DNA from: Autumnicola patrickiae
GTDB taxonomy: Bacteria > Bacteroidota > Bacteroidia > Flavobacteriales > Flavobacteriaceae
Assembly: GCF_031846525.1 (NCBI RefSeq)
Contig: NZ_JAVRHM010000010.1
Coordinates: forward strand, 1-64,000
Reading direction: 5' to 3'
DNA: 64,000 bases
Shown in pieces: positions 34,776 through 43,719 of this stretch (the stretch's first letter is position 1; each line of letters begins with the position of its first letter). The notes below the pieces were generated by a model. It was not told where the DNA came from, made no database searches, and was given only the letters and a program-made list of their open reading frames with translations. The translations under genes and the position numbers were made by a program.

Positions 34776-35693
34776 ATGAATATTTTAGGGAAAATTGACA
34801 ATAGAGGTCGGTTGAACACGAAAATAATTCTTATGACGAAGATTGTGCTTTGGATAATTGCCGCAATAATGGCAGTGGCAGCGATTCTCTACTTCGTGTT
34901 TAAAGACACAGCGTACATTTCCTTTGACGATTCCGAAAAGACTTATGAAATAAAACAGCGTTGGGATTTGCCAGATGAACTGGAAGAGGTTTCAGGCTTA
35001 AGCTGGATTGGAGATAATAGAATTGCGTGCATTCAGGATGAGGATGGGATAATTTTTATATACGACATTTCTACTTCCAGAGTAGTTTCTGAATATAAGT
35101 TTGCCGGTCCTGGAGATTATGAAGCTGTTGCTGTTGATGCTAAAAATGCATTTGTGATGCGAAGTGACGGCAGGATTTTTCATGTACTCAATTTTACAGA
35201 AGACGATCTTATAGTCAATGAATATCAGACCCCGCTAGACCAGGAAGATGTGGAAGGTCTTGCCCTGGATTCTAAAAATAACCGGTTATTACTTACCATT
35301 AAGGAGACTAAAAGGGCAGATCCTGCATATAAAGGAATTTTCTCTTTTGATCTGGATACGATGAAGATGGATGAGCAACCTTTCTTTATTATTAATTCCC
35401 GGGACAGTATTTTTGGAACAATAAAAGGAAGAGGCGCTCAAAAAATAATAAGACCTTCTGAAATAGAAATTCATCCCATTACTGGAGAAATTTATATTCT
35501 GGATGGTTTTCAACCAAAGTTGATGATTTTTAATCCGCAGGGAGATTTAAAGCAAATACATCTTCTGGATCCAGAAAAATTTCAGCAGCCGGAAGGATTA
35601 ACTTTTGATTCCGCGGGTACACTTTATATTTCCAACGAAAGTCGCCGCGCACCGGCCAATATTCTGGAAGTAGAATTGAATAATACTAATTAA
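34776..35693 (+). CDS. SdiA-regulated (YjiK-like) family protein
   Basis: A 305-residue protein with an N-terminal membrane anchor (about 22-44, KIVLWIIAAIMAVAAILYFV) and a beta-propeller-like extracytoplasmic part (about 55-300) containing VSGLSWIGDNRIACIQDEDG, YEAVAVDAKNAFVM, DVEGLALDSKNNRLLL and FQQPEGLTFDSAGTLYISNE. This matches the SdiA-regulated domain family, whose role is unknown. The start could also be the ATG at 34833, which would remove 19 residues and begin at the anchor. It is 3 nt upstream of the VTT gene, so an operon is likely. Confidence 0.8.
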   Translation: MNILGKIDNRGRLNTKIILMTKIVLWIIAAIMAVAAILYFVFKDTAYISFDDSEKTYEIKQRWDLPDELEEVSGLSWIGDNRIACIQDEDGIIFIYDISTSRVVSEYKFAGPGDYEAVAVDAKNAFVMRSDGRIFHVLNFTEDDLIVNEYQTPLDQEDVEGLALDSKNNRLLLTIKETKRADPAYKGIFSFDLDTMKMDEQPFFIINSRDSIFGTIKGRGAQKIIRPSEIEIHPITGEIYILDGFQPKLMIFNPQGDLKQIHLLDPEKFQQPEGLTFDSAGTLYISNESRRAPANILEVELNNTN

Positions 35694-35696
35694 TAT

Positions 35697-36404
35697 ATGG
35701 ATAGTAATCAAATAGAAACTACAAGCGTAAAAAAAAGTAAGGCACCTTTATATATTTCTTTGGCCATTGTTATTGGTCTCGTTCTAAGTTATTTCTTTAT
35801 ACCGGGGGTACAGAATTTTTTAGATGAAGCCTGGAATGTATTAACAAGTGATGACCAGGAGCGTATAAAGACCTGGGTAAGCCAGTTTGGCTGGTTTGGT
35901 CCTGTTATCCTTATTCTTACGATGATAGCACAAATGTTTCTGCTTGTGATTCCCACCCTGTTGCTAATGGTGGTCTCGATTATAGCCTATGGACCAATCT
36001 ATGGTAGTATTATTGTTTTTGCAGCTGTGTTTTCAGCTTCTTCCGTGGGTTATTTTATTGGAAGGTATTTTGGACCTGTAATTGTTGAAAAAGTTATTGG
36101 ACAAAAATCTGAACAGAAAGTAGCAGATTTCCTGGATGATTACGGCTTTTGGGCTGTCTTTATTACCAGGTTAAATCCTTTTTTATCCAATGATGCCATC
36201 AGTTTTGTTGGAGGAATACTTAAAATGGGTTATTGGAAATTTATTGGTGCTACTTTAGCTGGTATCGCTCCCCTTATTCTCTACATCGCAGTTATTGGAA
36301 GAAGTACAGAGGGATTAAAAACCGGTCTCTTATGGGGCTCTGTTATAAGTTTAATTCTTTTTATAGCCTATGTTTGGTGGGATAAAAAGAAGAGGAAGAA
36401 GTAA
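35697..36404 (+). CDS. TVP38/TMEM64 family (VTT domain) membrane protein
   Basis: A 235-residue integral membrane protein with about six hydrophobic segments. The middle, VVSIIAYGPIYGSIIVFAAV followed by FSASSVGYFIGRYFG, then LDDYGFWAVFITRLNPFLSN and the VGGILKMGYWKFIGATLAG region, is the VTT signature. These proteins are linked to phospholipid scrambling or membrane homeostasis. A basic tail (DKKKRKK) faces the cytoplasm. It follows the SdiA-regulated-like gene by 3 nt. Confidence 0.88.
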   Translation: MDSNQIETTSVKKSKAPLYISLAIVIGLVLSYFFIPGVQNFLDEAWNVLTSDDQERIKTWVSQFGWFGPVILILTMIAQMFLLVIPTLLLMVVSIIAYGPIYGSIIVFAAVFSASSVGYFIGRYFGPVIVEKVIGQKSEQKVADFLDDYGFWAVFITRLNPFLSNDAISFVGGILKMGYWKFIGATLAGIAPLILYIAVIGRSTEGLKTGLLWGSVISLILFIAYVWWDKKKRKK

Positions 36405-36540
36405 AGATTTTACTGAAAATCCATTTAATTCTGAGCTGGCCGTAATAATTTATTTTGGGGAATGTTTCCACACCTGTGATAGGATTCCATAATTCCTCCA
36501 TAAATAGCTTCTGAAAAAATTTTAAAACGTGCTGAACCAT
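36361..36540 (-). CDS. possible small ORF, 59 residues, unknown
   Basis: A minus-strand ORF starting MVQHVLKFFQKLFMEELWNP, continuing ITGVETFPKINYYGQLRIKW. The first 40 residues look like protein rather than random translation (amphipathic start, then a Pro/Tyr-rich segment); the last 20 lie antisense to the end of the VTT gene and look less convincing. It could be a true small gene, a truncated remnant of a longer one, or chance. Confidence 0.3.
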   Translation of the reverse strand: MVQHVLKFFQKLFMEELWNPITGVETFPKINYYGQLRIKWIFSKIFTSSSSFYPTKHRL

Positions 36541-36756
36541 ATTTTCTAATTTAACAATTTATGAAGCTAAACATGTGCTTATATATAAGAATAGTAGTTA
36601 AGAACTTTAAAATTCCATAACTTTATAATAATTGCCGAAATTTTCCATTGCTAAATATTTTATGTAAAATTGCTCCTCCTCTTCGGAATAGTCTTTGTTC
36701 AAAGGGAAGAGAGTTTTTAAAAGGCCTCGTGACTCGGGGCTTTATTAATAATAAAT
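36541..36756. other. intergenic region before the secreted 648-residue protein gene
   Basis: The full gap between annotated large genes is 352 bp (36405-36756). Apart from the doubtful minus-strand ORF it holds an imperfect hairpin (GCCTCG/CGGGGC, about 36724-36740, followed by TTTATT) only 13 nt before the ATG at 36757, and a near-consensus TAGTCTTTG at about 36689. The hairpin might be a leftover terminator or an attenuator. Confidence 0.35.
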
Positions 36757-38703
36757 ATGAAGCAAACACTATTAAAATTTATTTTAACGGGAGTAATAAT
36801 CTTCTTAAGCCATTCTAATTCCTTTGCGCAGCAAACCCAGACTTACGACAGTACTTACCAGATTTCTCCGGGAGTAACTGGAAACGCACGGTTTGAATAC
36901 TATCTGGACAAAGAAGGGAACAGGGTTAAACACGGTAATTTTACCTTTACCAGACAGGAGAAACAGGATAGTTCCAGCGCAAAGGCATTTTCTACTTTAA
37001 GAAAAGGTGATTTTGTTCATAATGTTAAGCAGGGAGAGTGGATATATCAAACCAAAACTCACAATATTGAAATAGTAGATATTTCTGATGAAGGACCCGA
37101 TTACTCAGTTCATACAGTAGACGAAAATCTAAATATAACTTATGAAGAAGGAATACCGGTAAATGAAATTCTACTGGAGGCTAATTTGTATAAAAATGAA
37201 ACTTTCCAAAAGCGGCTGAAGTATTTCAAATCTAGTATAGTGCAGGGTAAACTTCATGGGGATTTTGAATTTTTTGCAGCAGATAAAGAGATGGATATTG
37301 TTGCTGTTGATGGCCAGGTAGAAAACGGGCTGATGCAGGGAGTATGGAATTTTAATTATTTTAAAGATAGTACTCAGGAGGAGAGGACCTATGATCAGGG
37401 AATTCTATTGGAATTAGTTAAAAAAAATGAGAACGCTGTAGTTGATGAAATTGAATTTCCTTTAAGCGAAGGACTTAAGGCGCTCCTGCAAAATGAAGAG
37501 AGTGAAGTAGAGTTAGCCGGGAAACCTTTAAGCCTGAATTTTAGCGATGGCTATCCCAGAACTTCTTTATATATAAAAGAACAGGAAAAAGGAAAGAATG
37601 TATTGACGATGATCCTTCAGGAAATATTTCAATATGATTCCAACTTAGACATTACACAACAACTTCCTTTAGGAGCTAACCGCGGATTTTATCCATTATC
37701 TTCAGATGAAAGAAATGATCTTTCAAAGTGGACAGAAACAGAGGCAGAATTCCGGAATAAACTGCAGCAGTTAAATAATTTGAGGATAGATAATATTCAA
37801 CTGGTCCAGGATCGGGAGTTGCAGGTTTTTCTGAAATGGGCAAAAGAACAGGACAGATTAGAAGAATACATAAGACCTTGGAAAAATATTCTTTCCAGAG
37901 AACAAATTGAATATTACAACCGGGAAGGCTTGCTGGTGGATTATGCTTACAATCTACTTTCTACAGATACGGTGAGCATAGATGGTGAAAAGACGATTTT
38001 TAACTATTCGCCCGAGGAAAAAGGAAATAATTTCCTGCACTTTATTGTAGAAAATTTTGAAGACAGAAATGAAGTGGCAGATTCCCTTCTTCAGGCTTTC
38101 TCAAACAGGATTGAAAGTATTGAAATAGATAGGGAGATTTCAGCATTTAGTGATAGTATTTCAGCAGGAAAAACGGAAATTGATAGTTTGTACAGAATTC
38201 CTTCTGGATACGGGTTGCAGGACAAGGTTTTGGACGAAATTAAAATTTATTTTGATAAGCAGATTTATCCGCAGGAACTGGAGGAATTTAATGAATCAGA
38301 AGATATTGGAGCCCGAACAGCTACAGCAACAGATTTATTGGCAGAAATAGAACTTCTTAAAGAAATTTTTGGAACAGCTCAAAATATAGCTGAACGAAGG
38401 GAGGAAACAGATGAATTGTACACCGAATTGACTTTTGATCCTTTTACTTATAGTGACCAGGTGCCGGTAAGAAAGAAGAAACGCTTGTATAATTACGTAA
38501 CCGAGGAGGTAATCGAAGGTCTTATTGAACGTGCAGGTAGTAATTATCAAGATCTAACGGCTGTTTTAAAGGATCTTCAGCTTGCCTACAGCATACAGGA
38601 CAGGCTCATTTTTCTTGAAGATAAAAATACAAGGCGGCTGGAGCGGAGATTGCGAAGAAGCGGATCCCTGGAGGATAGTGTAGAATTACTTAACAGCCTG
38701 TAA
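36757..38703 (+). CDS. secreted protein with MORN-like repeats, unknown function
   Basis: A 648-residue protein with a signal peptide (KFILTGVIIFLSHSNSFAQ, cut after FAQ). The N-terminal third has repeated MORN/YwqK-like units (GNRVKHGNFTFTRQ, KGDFVHNVKQGEWIYQ, VQGKLHGDFEFF, VENGLMQGVWNFNYF). The middle and C-terminal parts are long charged helices (about 320-640), predicted coiled coil. The next gene, one nucleotide after the stop, encodes a DUF2490 outer-membrane-type protein, so the two likely work together at the envelope. I do not recognise the full-length family. Confidence 0.75.
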   Translation: MKQTLLKFILTGVIIFLSHSNSFAQQTQTYDSTYQISPGVTGNARFEYYLDKEGNRVKHGNFTFTRQEKQDSSSAKAFSTLRKGDFVHNVKQGEWIYQTKTHNIEIVDISDEGPDYSVHTVDENLNITYEEGIPVNEILLEANLYKNETFQKRLKYFKSSIVQGKLHGDFEFFAADKEMDIVAVDGQVENGLMQGVWNFNYFKDSTQEERTYDQGILLELVKKNENAVVDEIEFPLSEGLKALLQNEESEVELAGKPLSLNFSDGYPRTSLYIKEQEKGKNVLTMILQEIFQYDSNLDITQQLPLGANRGFYPLSSDERNDLSKWTETEAEFRNKLQQLNNLRIDNIQLVQDRELQVFLKWAKEQDRLEEYIRPWKNILSREQIEYYNREGLLVDYAYNLLSTDTVSIDGEKTIFNYSPEEKGNNFLHFIVENFEDRNEVADSLLQAFSNRIESIEIDREISAFSDSISAGKTEIDSLYRIPSGYGLQDKVLDEIKIYFDKQIYPQELEEFNESEDIGARTATATDLLAEIELLKEIFGTAQNIAERREETDELYTELTFDPFTYSDQVPVRKKKRLYNYVTEEVIEGLIERAGSNYQDLTAVLKDLQLAYSIQDRLIFLEDKNTRRLERRLRRSGSLEDSVELLNSL

Positions 38704-38704
38704 C

Positions 38705-39517
38705 ATGAAGAAACTTATACTCCTCATTGTACTGGGTTTTTTCTGTTTAAGTGCACAGGCCCAGGAAATTACTGATGATTACGGAGAGTCAAAAGAATTT
38801 ACAAGCACCACAGGCCTGTGGCTGGGGCTTTATACAAAGTACAGACTTAACGAAAAATTCTTTTACTACGGGGAATATCACCTTAGACGTACCAATAATT
38901 TTGTAGATGATATGGCACAGGTCTATCTGCGGTTTGGCCTTACATATCTTTTGAACACGAAAGTTGAACTTACAGCAGGAATTGTTACGCCGTTCTACTG
39001 GGCTCCGGAACAAGACCAGGCTGGTCAGGATAATGTTGTTCCCCAGTACAGGTTTTGGCAGCAAGTTGTATTGGTACAACCTTTTGACCGTCTTAAATTA
39101 TACCATCAATTCAGATTTGAGCAGCGATGGAAAAGGGATTATGAAATAGATGCTCCTTTTAAACTAACCCACAGGTTCAGGTATAAACTTGGTGCATACT
39201 ATCCTCTAAATAACCATAAACTGGTAAATAAAACCTTATTTGCGTCTTTTTATGAAGAAATTTTCATTCAGGCAGGTAAAACTATAACTTATAATTATCT
39301 GGAAGACAACAGGGCTTTTTTAGGACTGGGTTATATTATAAATCAAAACCTCCAGGTTCAGGCAGGTTATATGTGGACTTTCAGGTATAAAGGCGGTCCT
39401 AATAGTTTTGAACATCGTCACATTCCAAGGATAAGTCTTTATCATAATCTCGATTTTCATAGAAAAAGGATTGAGCGAAGAAAAGAACGGATCGATATCC
39501 TGATGGACGAGTTTTAA
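38705..39517 (+). CDS. DUF2490 domain outer-membrane beta-barrel-type protein
   Basis: A 270-residue protein with a signal peptide (MKKLILLIVLGFFCLSAQAQ). The mature part is made of alternating aromatic beta-strands (LWLGLYTKYRLNEKFFYYGE, YHLRRTNNFVDDMAQVYLRF, QRWKRDYEIDAPFKLTHRFR, LQVQAGYMWTFRY), the pattern of DUF2490, thought to be small outer-membrane barrels of unknown function. Co-transcribed with the preceding 648-residue protein. A terminator follows at 39582. Confidence 0.85.
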   Translation: MKKLILLIVLGFFCLSAQAQEITDDYGESKEFTSTTGLWLGLYTKYRLNEKFFYYGEYHLRRTNNFVDDMAQVYLRFGLTYLLNTKVELTAGIVTPFYWAPEQDQAGQDNVVPQYRFWQQVVLVQPFDRLKLYHQFRFEQRWKRDYEIDAPFKLTHRFRYKLGAYYPLNNHKLVNKTLFASFYEEIFIQAGKTITYNYLEDNRAFLGLGYIINQNLQVQAGYMWTFRYKGGPNSFEHRHIPRISLYHNLDFHRKRIERRKERIDILMDEF

Positions 39518-39581
39518 ATTTTCTGTGGCAATCTAATAATTAATGCACATGAGAATTACAGATCTTGTAAGATGAAGAACA

Positions 39582-39617
39582 GAGGGTCGATAATTGCCAT
39601 TTTCAGACCCTCGCTTT
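39582..39617. terminator. terminator between convergent DUF2490 and dipeptidase genes
   Basis: GAGGGTC (39582-39588) pairs with GACCCTC (39606-39612). The loop contains a copy of the dispersed CGATAATTGCCATTTT repeat. Placed symmetrically between two convergent stops, it may act on both strands. Confidence 0.65.
39588..39603 (-). repeat. copy of dispersed short repeat (16-bp core)
   Basis: On the minus strand this reads AAAATGGCAATTATCG, the core of the exact 20-mer found at 44357-44376 and 52142-52161. Here it forms the loop of a terminator hairpin. Confidence 0.5.
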
Positions 39618-39641
39618 AATTTTTGAATTTAAACTGAATCT

Positions 39642-40928
39642 TTATTTATTCTGAAGTTCTTCTGCTACGGCCTGTACTTCATCTAAAACCCTTAGCAGGT
39701 TTTCTCCCCAGAGCTTTGAAATTTCTTCTTCAGAATAGCCTCTTTTAACGAGTTCAATGGTAATATTCAAAGATTCTGAAGCATCGTCCCAGCCTTCAAC
39801 TCCGCCGCCTCCGTCAAAGTCAGAGCTTATTCCCACGTGATCGATACCTATAAGTTCCACCATATAATCTATATGATCCACAAAATCTGAAACATTTACC
39901 GGATGTATTTTATCAACCTGTTTAATGGAATCTTCGGTGACAGATTTTACAAGTTCCAATTGTTCATTATATTCAGTTCTTGTATTCTCTTCTAATTTGG
40001 CTACACTGTCTCGTTCAAGGATTTCAAAATTCATTTTTTTTGCTATTTCCCGGCCAATAATGTTTTTTTCTTCATTATAAATGCTGTCTTTTTCAGGATC
40101 TACATAACCGCTAAAAGCAACAGTCTGGACAACACCGCCATGCTCTTTAAAAAGTAACAGCAGTTCGTCATCCAGATTTCTGCTGTGATTTCCTAATTCT
40201 CGTGCGGAAGAATGGGAGGCGATAAAAGGCGCTTTAGAATGCTCAAACATTTGTTTAATTGCTTCTTTTGAAGGGTGGGAGACGTCAATCATCATTCCCA
40301 GCCGGTTCATTTCTGCAATCACTTCTTTTCCTAAATCGCTTAGTCCGTTATGCAACCATTCATCATTTTCTTCGCCGGTATTGGAGTCGCTTAATTGATT
40401 ATGACCATTATGCGAAAGTGACATATATCGTGCACCTAAATTGTAGAACCTCTTTATTATGCTAATGTCCTCACCAATTGGATAGCCGTTTTCCACCCCA
40501 ATCATTATCACTTTTTTACCTTCATTTACCAGTTTCCGAACTTCATCTGATGTGGTTGCCAAACCTATTGTATCTGGAGCCAGTTCATTTACCAGTTTAT
40601 GGATGGCAATAAACTTCAGCATGGCATTAGTGTAAGCTTCTTTATATCTTTCCTCATTTAATTCTCCCTGTTGGGTATAGACCACCAGCCACGAAACATC
40701 CAGTCCGCCTTCTTCCATTTTCGGAAGATTTACCTGCGTATCCAGGTCCATTGTATAGTTCTTTTCGTTGTTGAAATTTTCGATATTAATATCGTTGTGG
40801 GTATCTATGGTAATGACTTTCTCATGAATCCTTTTTGCTCTTTCTATCATTTGTTCTTCATCTGAAATTTGTGAAAAACAAGATGGAATAACAAGGAGAA
40901 AAAGATATAATATCAAGCTGTATTTCAT
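39642..40928 (-). CDS. membrane dipeptidase (M19 family)
   Basis: A 428-residue secreted enzyme. Signal peptide MKYSLILYLFLLVIPSCFSQ; a lipoprotein start is possible but the residues before Cys are not a good lipobox. The M19 zinc residues are in the expected order: DTHND (His-x-Asp), GVENG (bridging Glu), LSHNGHN, DVSHPSKEA, ASHSSAREL and DHVGISSDFDGG. The family hydrolyses dipeptides, D-Ala-D-Ala-type and some beta-lactam substrates. Divergent from the amidoligase operon with a short intergenic region; a metabolic link is possible but not shown. Confidence 0.92.
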   Translation of the reverse strand: MKYSLILYLFLLVIPSCFSQISDEEQMIERAKRIHEKVITIDTHNDINIENFNNEKNYTMDLDTQVNLPKMEEGGLDVSWLVVYTQQGELNEERYKEAYTNAMLKFIAIHKLVNELAPDTIGLATTSDEVRKLVNEGKKVIMIGVENGYPIGEDISIIKRFYNLGARYMSLSHNGHNQLSDSNTGEENDEWLHNGLSDLGKEVIAEMNRLGMMIDVSHPSKEAIKQMFEHSKAPFIASHSSARELGNHSRNLDDELLLLFKEHGGVVQTVAFSGYVDPEKDSIYNEEKNIIGREIAKKMNFEILERDSVAKLEENTRTEYNEQLELVKSVTEDSIKQVDKIHPVNVSDFVDHIDYMVELIGIDHVGISSDFDGGGGVEGWDDASESLNITIELVKRGYSEEEISKLWGENLLRVLDEVQAVAEELQNK

Positions 40929-41016
40929 ATTTTATTAAGGTTTACGCGTGGTGCTGAATTTAAGAAGAATATTTTAGTTAACTTATTTTTTGTGAACAAC
41001 CAATTAAATTTTCGAC

Positions 41017-41024
41017 TACATTTG
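41017..41024 (+). promoter_or_regulatory. -7 box of the RimK-like/GCS2/NFGAH operon
   Basis: TACATTTG matches TAnnTTTG and lies 20 nt before ATG 41045. The nearest TTTG upstream (40989-40992) is 24 bp away, longer than the optimum. Confidence 0.5.
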
Positions 41025-41044
41025 ATCAAATTTTAAAGCATTTA

Positions 41045-42502
41045 ATGAATAAATATATTGTGGTTAACCACCCGGAAAACTGGGAGGTCCTTGCCGAAAA
41101 TGTTGAGATTATTTCTGCCCAGGCATATCTTACCAATCCCGAATATTCGAGGTTAAAAAAGGTGCGGATTTTCAATCTTTGTAAAGATTATTCTTACCAG
41201 AGTAAAGGTTATTATGTGTCGCTTCTAGCTGAAGCAAGAGGCCACATGGCCATTCCTACGGTAAAGAATATTGTGGATCTACGGGAGCCAAAGCTGGTAA
41301 AAATTGTTTCTGAAGAATTTGAAGATGTTATTCAGCATAGTCTGAAGAATATAAAAGCTTCAGAATTTACCCTGAGTATTTATTTTGGTCAAAACGTAGC
41401 ACAGAAGTATAAGGAGCTCAGTGCCATGTTTTACCGGCATTTTCAGATTCCTTTTTTAAGAGTGAATTTTGTGCGAACCAACAAATGGAATATCAAGAGC
41501 ATCAAAGCAATTTCTGAAGCCGAAATTCCGGAAGACCATAAGGAGAGTATGTATCAATTTGCTTCTCAGTACTTTTCCAAAAAACGCTATGATACGCCGC
41601 GACAAAATATAGCCGAATATGATTTGGCAATTTTGGTAAAAAAAGATGATCCTGCACCGCCCAGTAACGCCAAAGCCATAAAACGCTTTACAGAACTGGC
41701 TGAAAAAATGGATTTTTATGTGGAAATAGTTACGCCCAGGGATCTCTCCAGGTTATCTGCTTTTGATGCTCTGTTTATCCGACAGAGTACCGAAGTTAAT
41801 AACGAAGCTTACGCATTTGCCCGAAAAGCCCAACAGGAAGGCATCGCACTTGTAGATTATCCCGATGCGATACTGAAATGCTGCAACAAGGTTTTTATGG
41901 CAGAAGCCTTGGAAAATGCCGGAATTGCTACTCCAAAAACTGTGATCGTTCATAAAAACAATACGCACCAAGTGTTAGAAATCACCGGATTACCGGTAGT
42001 GCTAAAATCACCTGATTCTACTTTTTCCTTCGGTGTAAAAAAAGCAGGTACAGAAGAAGAATATAAAGAACTGGTGCAGCAAATGTTGAAAAAGTCTGAT
42101 CTGGTGATCGCACAGGAATTTTCACCTTCAGATTACGACTGGAGAATCGGAATTCTTGACAATAAACCGCTCTTTGCGTGCAGGTATTATATGGCGAAAG
42201 GCCACTGGCAGATTTACAACTGGGATGCGGAGAAAAAGGACGATCAGGATGGGAATGCAGATTGTCTTCCTATAGAAAAGGTTCCGCCTAAGATTCTTGA
42301 AATGGCTTTAAAATCCGCTAAATTAATGGGGAAAGGCCTATACGGAATTGATATTAAGGAAGTCAATAAGAGGCCGATGGTGATTGAAATTAACGACAAT
42401 CCTAATATCGATTTTGGCGTGGAAGACGCTTATTACGGCGATCAGGTTTATATCGAAATCCTGTCTGCACTAAAAAGCAGGCTTAAAAAAGGGGAAATAT
42501 GA
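41045..42502 (+). CDS. RimK-like ATP-grasp ligase with N-terminal RLAN domain
   Basis: A 485-residue protein. The N-terminal half (about 1-190) matches the RLAN extension of RimK-like proteins (NKYIVVNHPENWEV, then RIFNLCKDYSYQSKGYYVSL). The C-terminal ATP-grasp domain (about 195-480) shows LVDYPDAILKCCNKVFMAEA, the nucleotide lysine in PVVLKSPDSTFSFGVKKA, and the metal motif VIEINDNPNIDFG. ATP-grasp ligases of this group join a carboxylate to an amine through an acyl phosphate, often adding glutamate or amino acids. The stop overlaps the GCS2 gene start (ATGA). It is the first gene of a three-gene unit and its substrate is unknown. Confidence 0.9.
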   Translation: MNKYIVVNHPENWEVLAENVEIISAQAYLTNPEYSRLKKVRIFNLCKDYSYQSKGYYVSLLAEARGHMAIPTVKNIVDLREPKLVKIVSEEFEDVIQHSLKNIKASEFTLSIYFGQNVAQKYKELSAMFYRHFQIPFLRVNFVRTNKWNIKSIKAISEAEIPEDHKESMYQFASQYFSKKRYDTPRQNIAEYDLAILVKKDDPAPPSNAKAIKRFTELAEKMDFYVEIVTPRDLSRLSAFDALFIRQSTEVNNEAYAFARKAQQEGIALVDYPDAILKCCNKVFMAEALENAGIATPKTVIVHKNNTHQVLEITGLPVVLKSPDSTFSFGVKKAGTEEEYKELVQQMLKKSDLVIAQEFSPSDYDWRIGILDNKPLFACRYYMAKGHWQIYNWDAEKKDDQDGNADCLPIEKVPPKILEMALKSAKLMGKGLYGIDIKEVNKRPMVIEINDNPNIDFGVEDAYYGDQVYIEILSALKSRLKKGEI

Positions 42503-43719
42503 GTTACCACTTATTTGAAGTTTTTGGGATCGAGTTGGAATATATGCTGGTAGATTCAGGAACTTTTAAGGTGAATCCTATTGTAGACAAGCTCTTAACG
42601 AAGAAAAACGGTACTTTAACTTCAGATGTTTCCAATGGCGAAATCGAATGGAGCAACGAACTTGTGGCGCACGTGGTGGAGTTGAAAACCAACGGCCCAA
42701 CTGCCGATCTTGATAATCTTTCGGAAAAATTTGCTGAAAATATCAAGGAAATAAATCTTTTGCTGAAGGAATTTAATTCTGAATTATTGCCCACCGCGGC
42801 GCATCCTTTAATGAATCCTGAAAAGGAAACACAACTGTGGCAACATAACTACAGCAAGATTTATGCGCTTTACAATCGCATTTTTGACTGTCGCGGCCAT
42901 GGCTGGAGCAATGTGCAAAGTATGCACATCAATTTGCCATTTTTCAATGATGCTGAATTTGAAAAGTTGCATGCGGCAGTAAGATTGCTGCTTCCAATTA
43001 TTCCTGCATTAAGTGCAAGTTCTCCAATTTTCGATGGTAAAAGCACCGGATTCCTGGACAGCAGAATGGAAGTTTATAAAACCAATCAGAAAGAGATTCC
43101 TGAAATGGCCGGAAAGATCGTTCCGGAGCAGGTTTTTAGCAGAGAATCCTATTTTCAGCAAATTTTTGAGCCTATAAACAGAGCAATTAAACCTCATGAT
43201 ATAGAGCATATTCTGGATCATCATTTCCTTAATTCCCGTGGAGCAATTGCCAGGTTCGACAGGAATGCGATAGAGATAAGGGTGATAGACATCCAGGAAT
43301 GTCCAAAAGCAGATGTTGCTATTGCTATTCTTATTATCGAAAGCCTGAAGTTACTTGTAAGTGAACAATTAATTGCTTTAGAGGACCAGAAAAAGTGGCA
43401 TGAAGACGATTTGCTGGAAATCTTTAACGTTGTGATTAAAAATGCCGAGAATTGCCAAATTACTAATGCCACTTATCTGGATGTTTTTGATCTTCAGGAA
43501 AATGCTACAGCGGGTGAAATCTGGAAGAAATTGTACCAAAGAGTAAAATCCAGAATATCGGCAAACCACAAAGAAAGCATTGAATTTCTTCTGGAAAACG
43601 GAAGCCTTTCCACGCGGATTTTAAAAGCTGTTGGAGAAGATTATTCTGAAGAGAATATTCAAAATGTATATCAAAAACTTTCGACCTGTCTTGCCCAAAA
43701 CAGGCAATTTACTTCATGA
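42499..43719 (+). CDS. GCS2 family glutamate-amine ligase
   Basis: A 406-residue glutamate-cysteine ligase type 2-like enzyme with FGIELEYMLVD (metal-binding Glu pair, residues 9-19), the SNGEIEWSNELVAHVVELKT substrate block, a central HINLPF motif and the conserved ARFDRNAIEIRVIDIQECPKAD near residue 255. GCS2 enzymes activate the gamma- or alpha-carboxyl of glutamate and join it to an amine such as cysteine. Here it is coupled by ATGA overlaps to the RimK-like ligase before it and the amidohydrolase after it, so it is unlikely to be an ordinary glutathione gene. Confidence 0.88.
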   Translation: MSYHLFEVFGIELEYMLVDSGTFKVNPIVDKLLTKKNGTLTSDVSNGEIEWSNELVAHVVELKTNGPTADLDNLSEKFAENIKEINLLLKEFNSELLPTAAHPLMNPEKETQLWQHNYSKIYALYNRIFDCRGHGWSNVQSMHINLPFFNDAEFEKLHAAVRLLLPIIPALSASSPIFDGKSTGFLDSRMEVYKTNQKEIPEMAGKIVPEQVFSRESYFQQIFEPINRAIKPHDIEHILDHHFLNSRGAIARFDRNAIEIRVIDIQECPKADVAIAILIIESLKLLVSEQLIALEDQKKWHEDDLLEIFNVVIKNAENCQITNATYLDVFDLQENATAGEIWKKLYQRVKSRISANHKESIEFLLENGSLSTRILKAVGEDYSEENIQNVYQKLSTCLAQNRQFTS

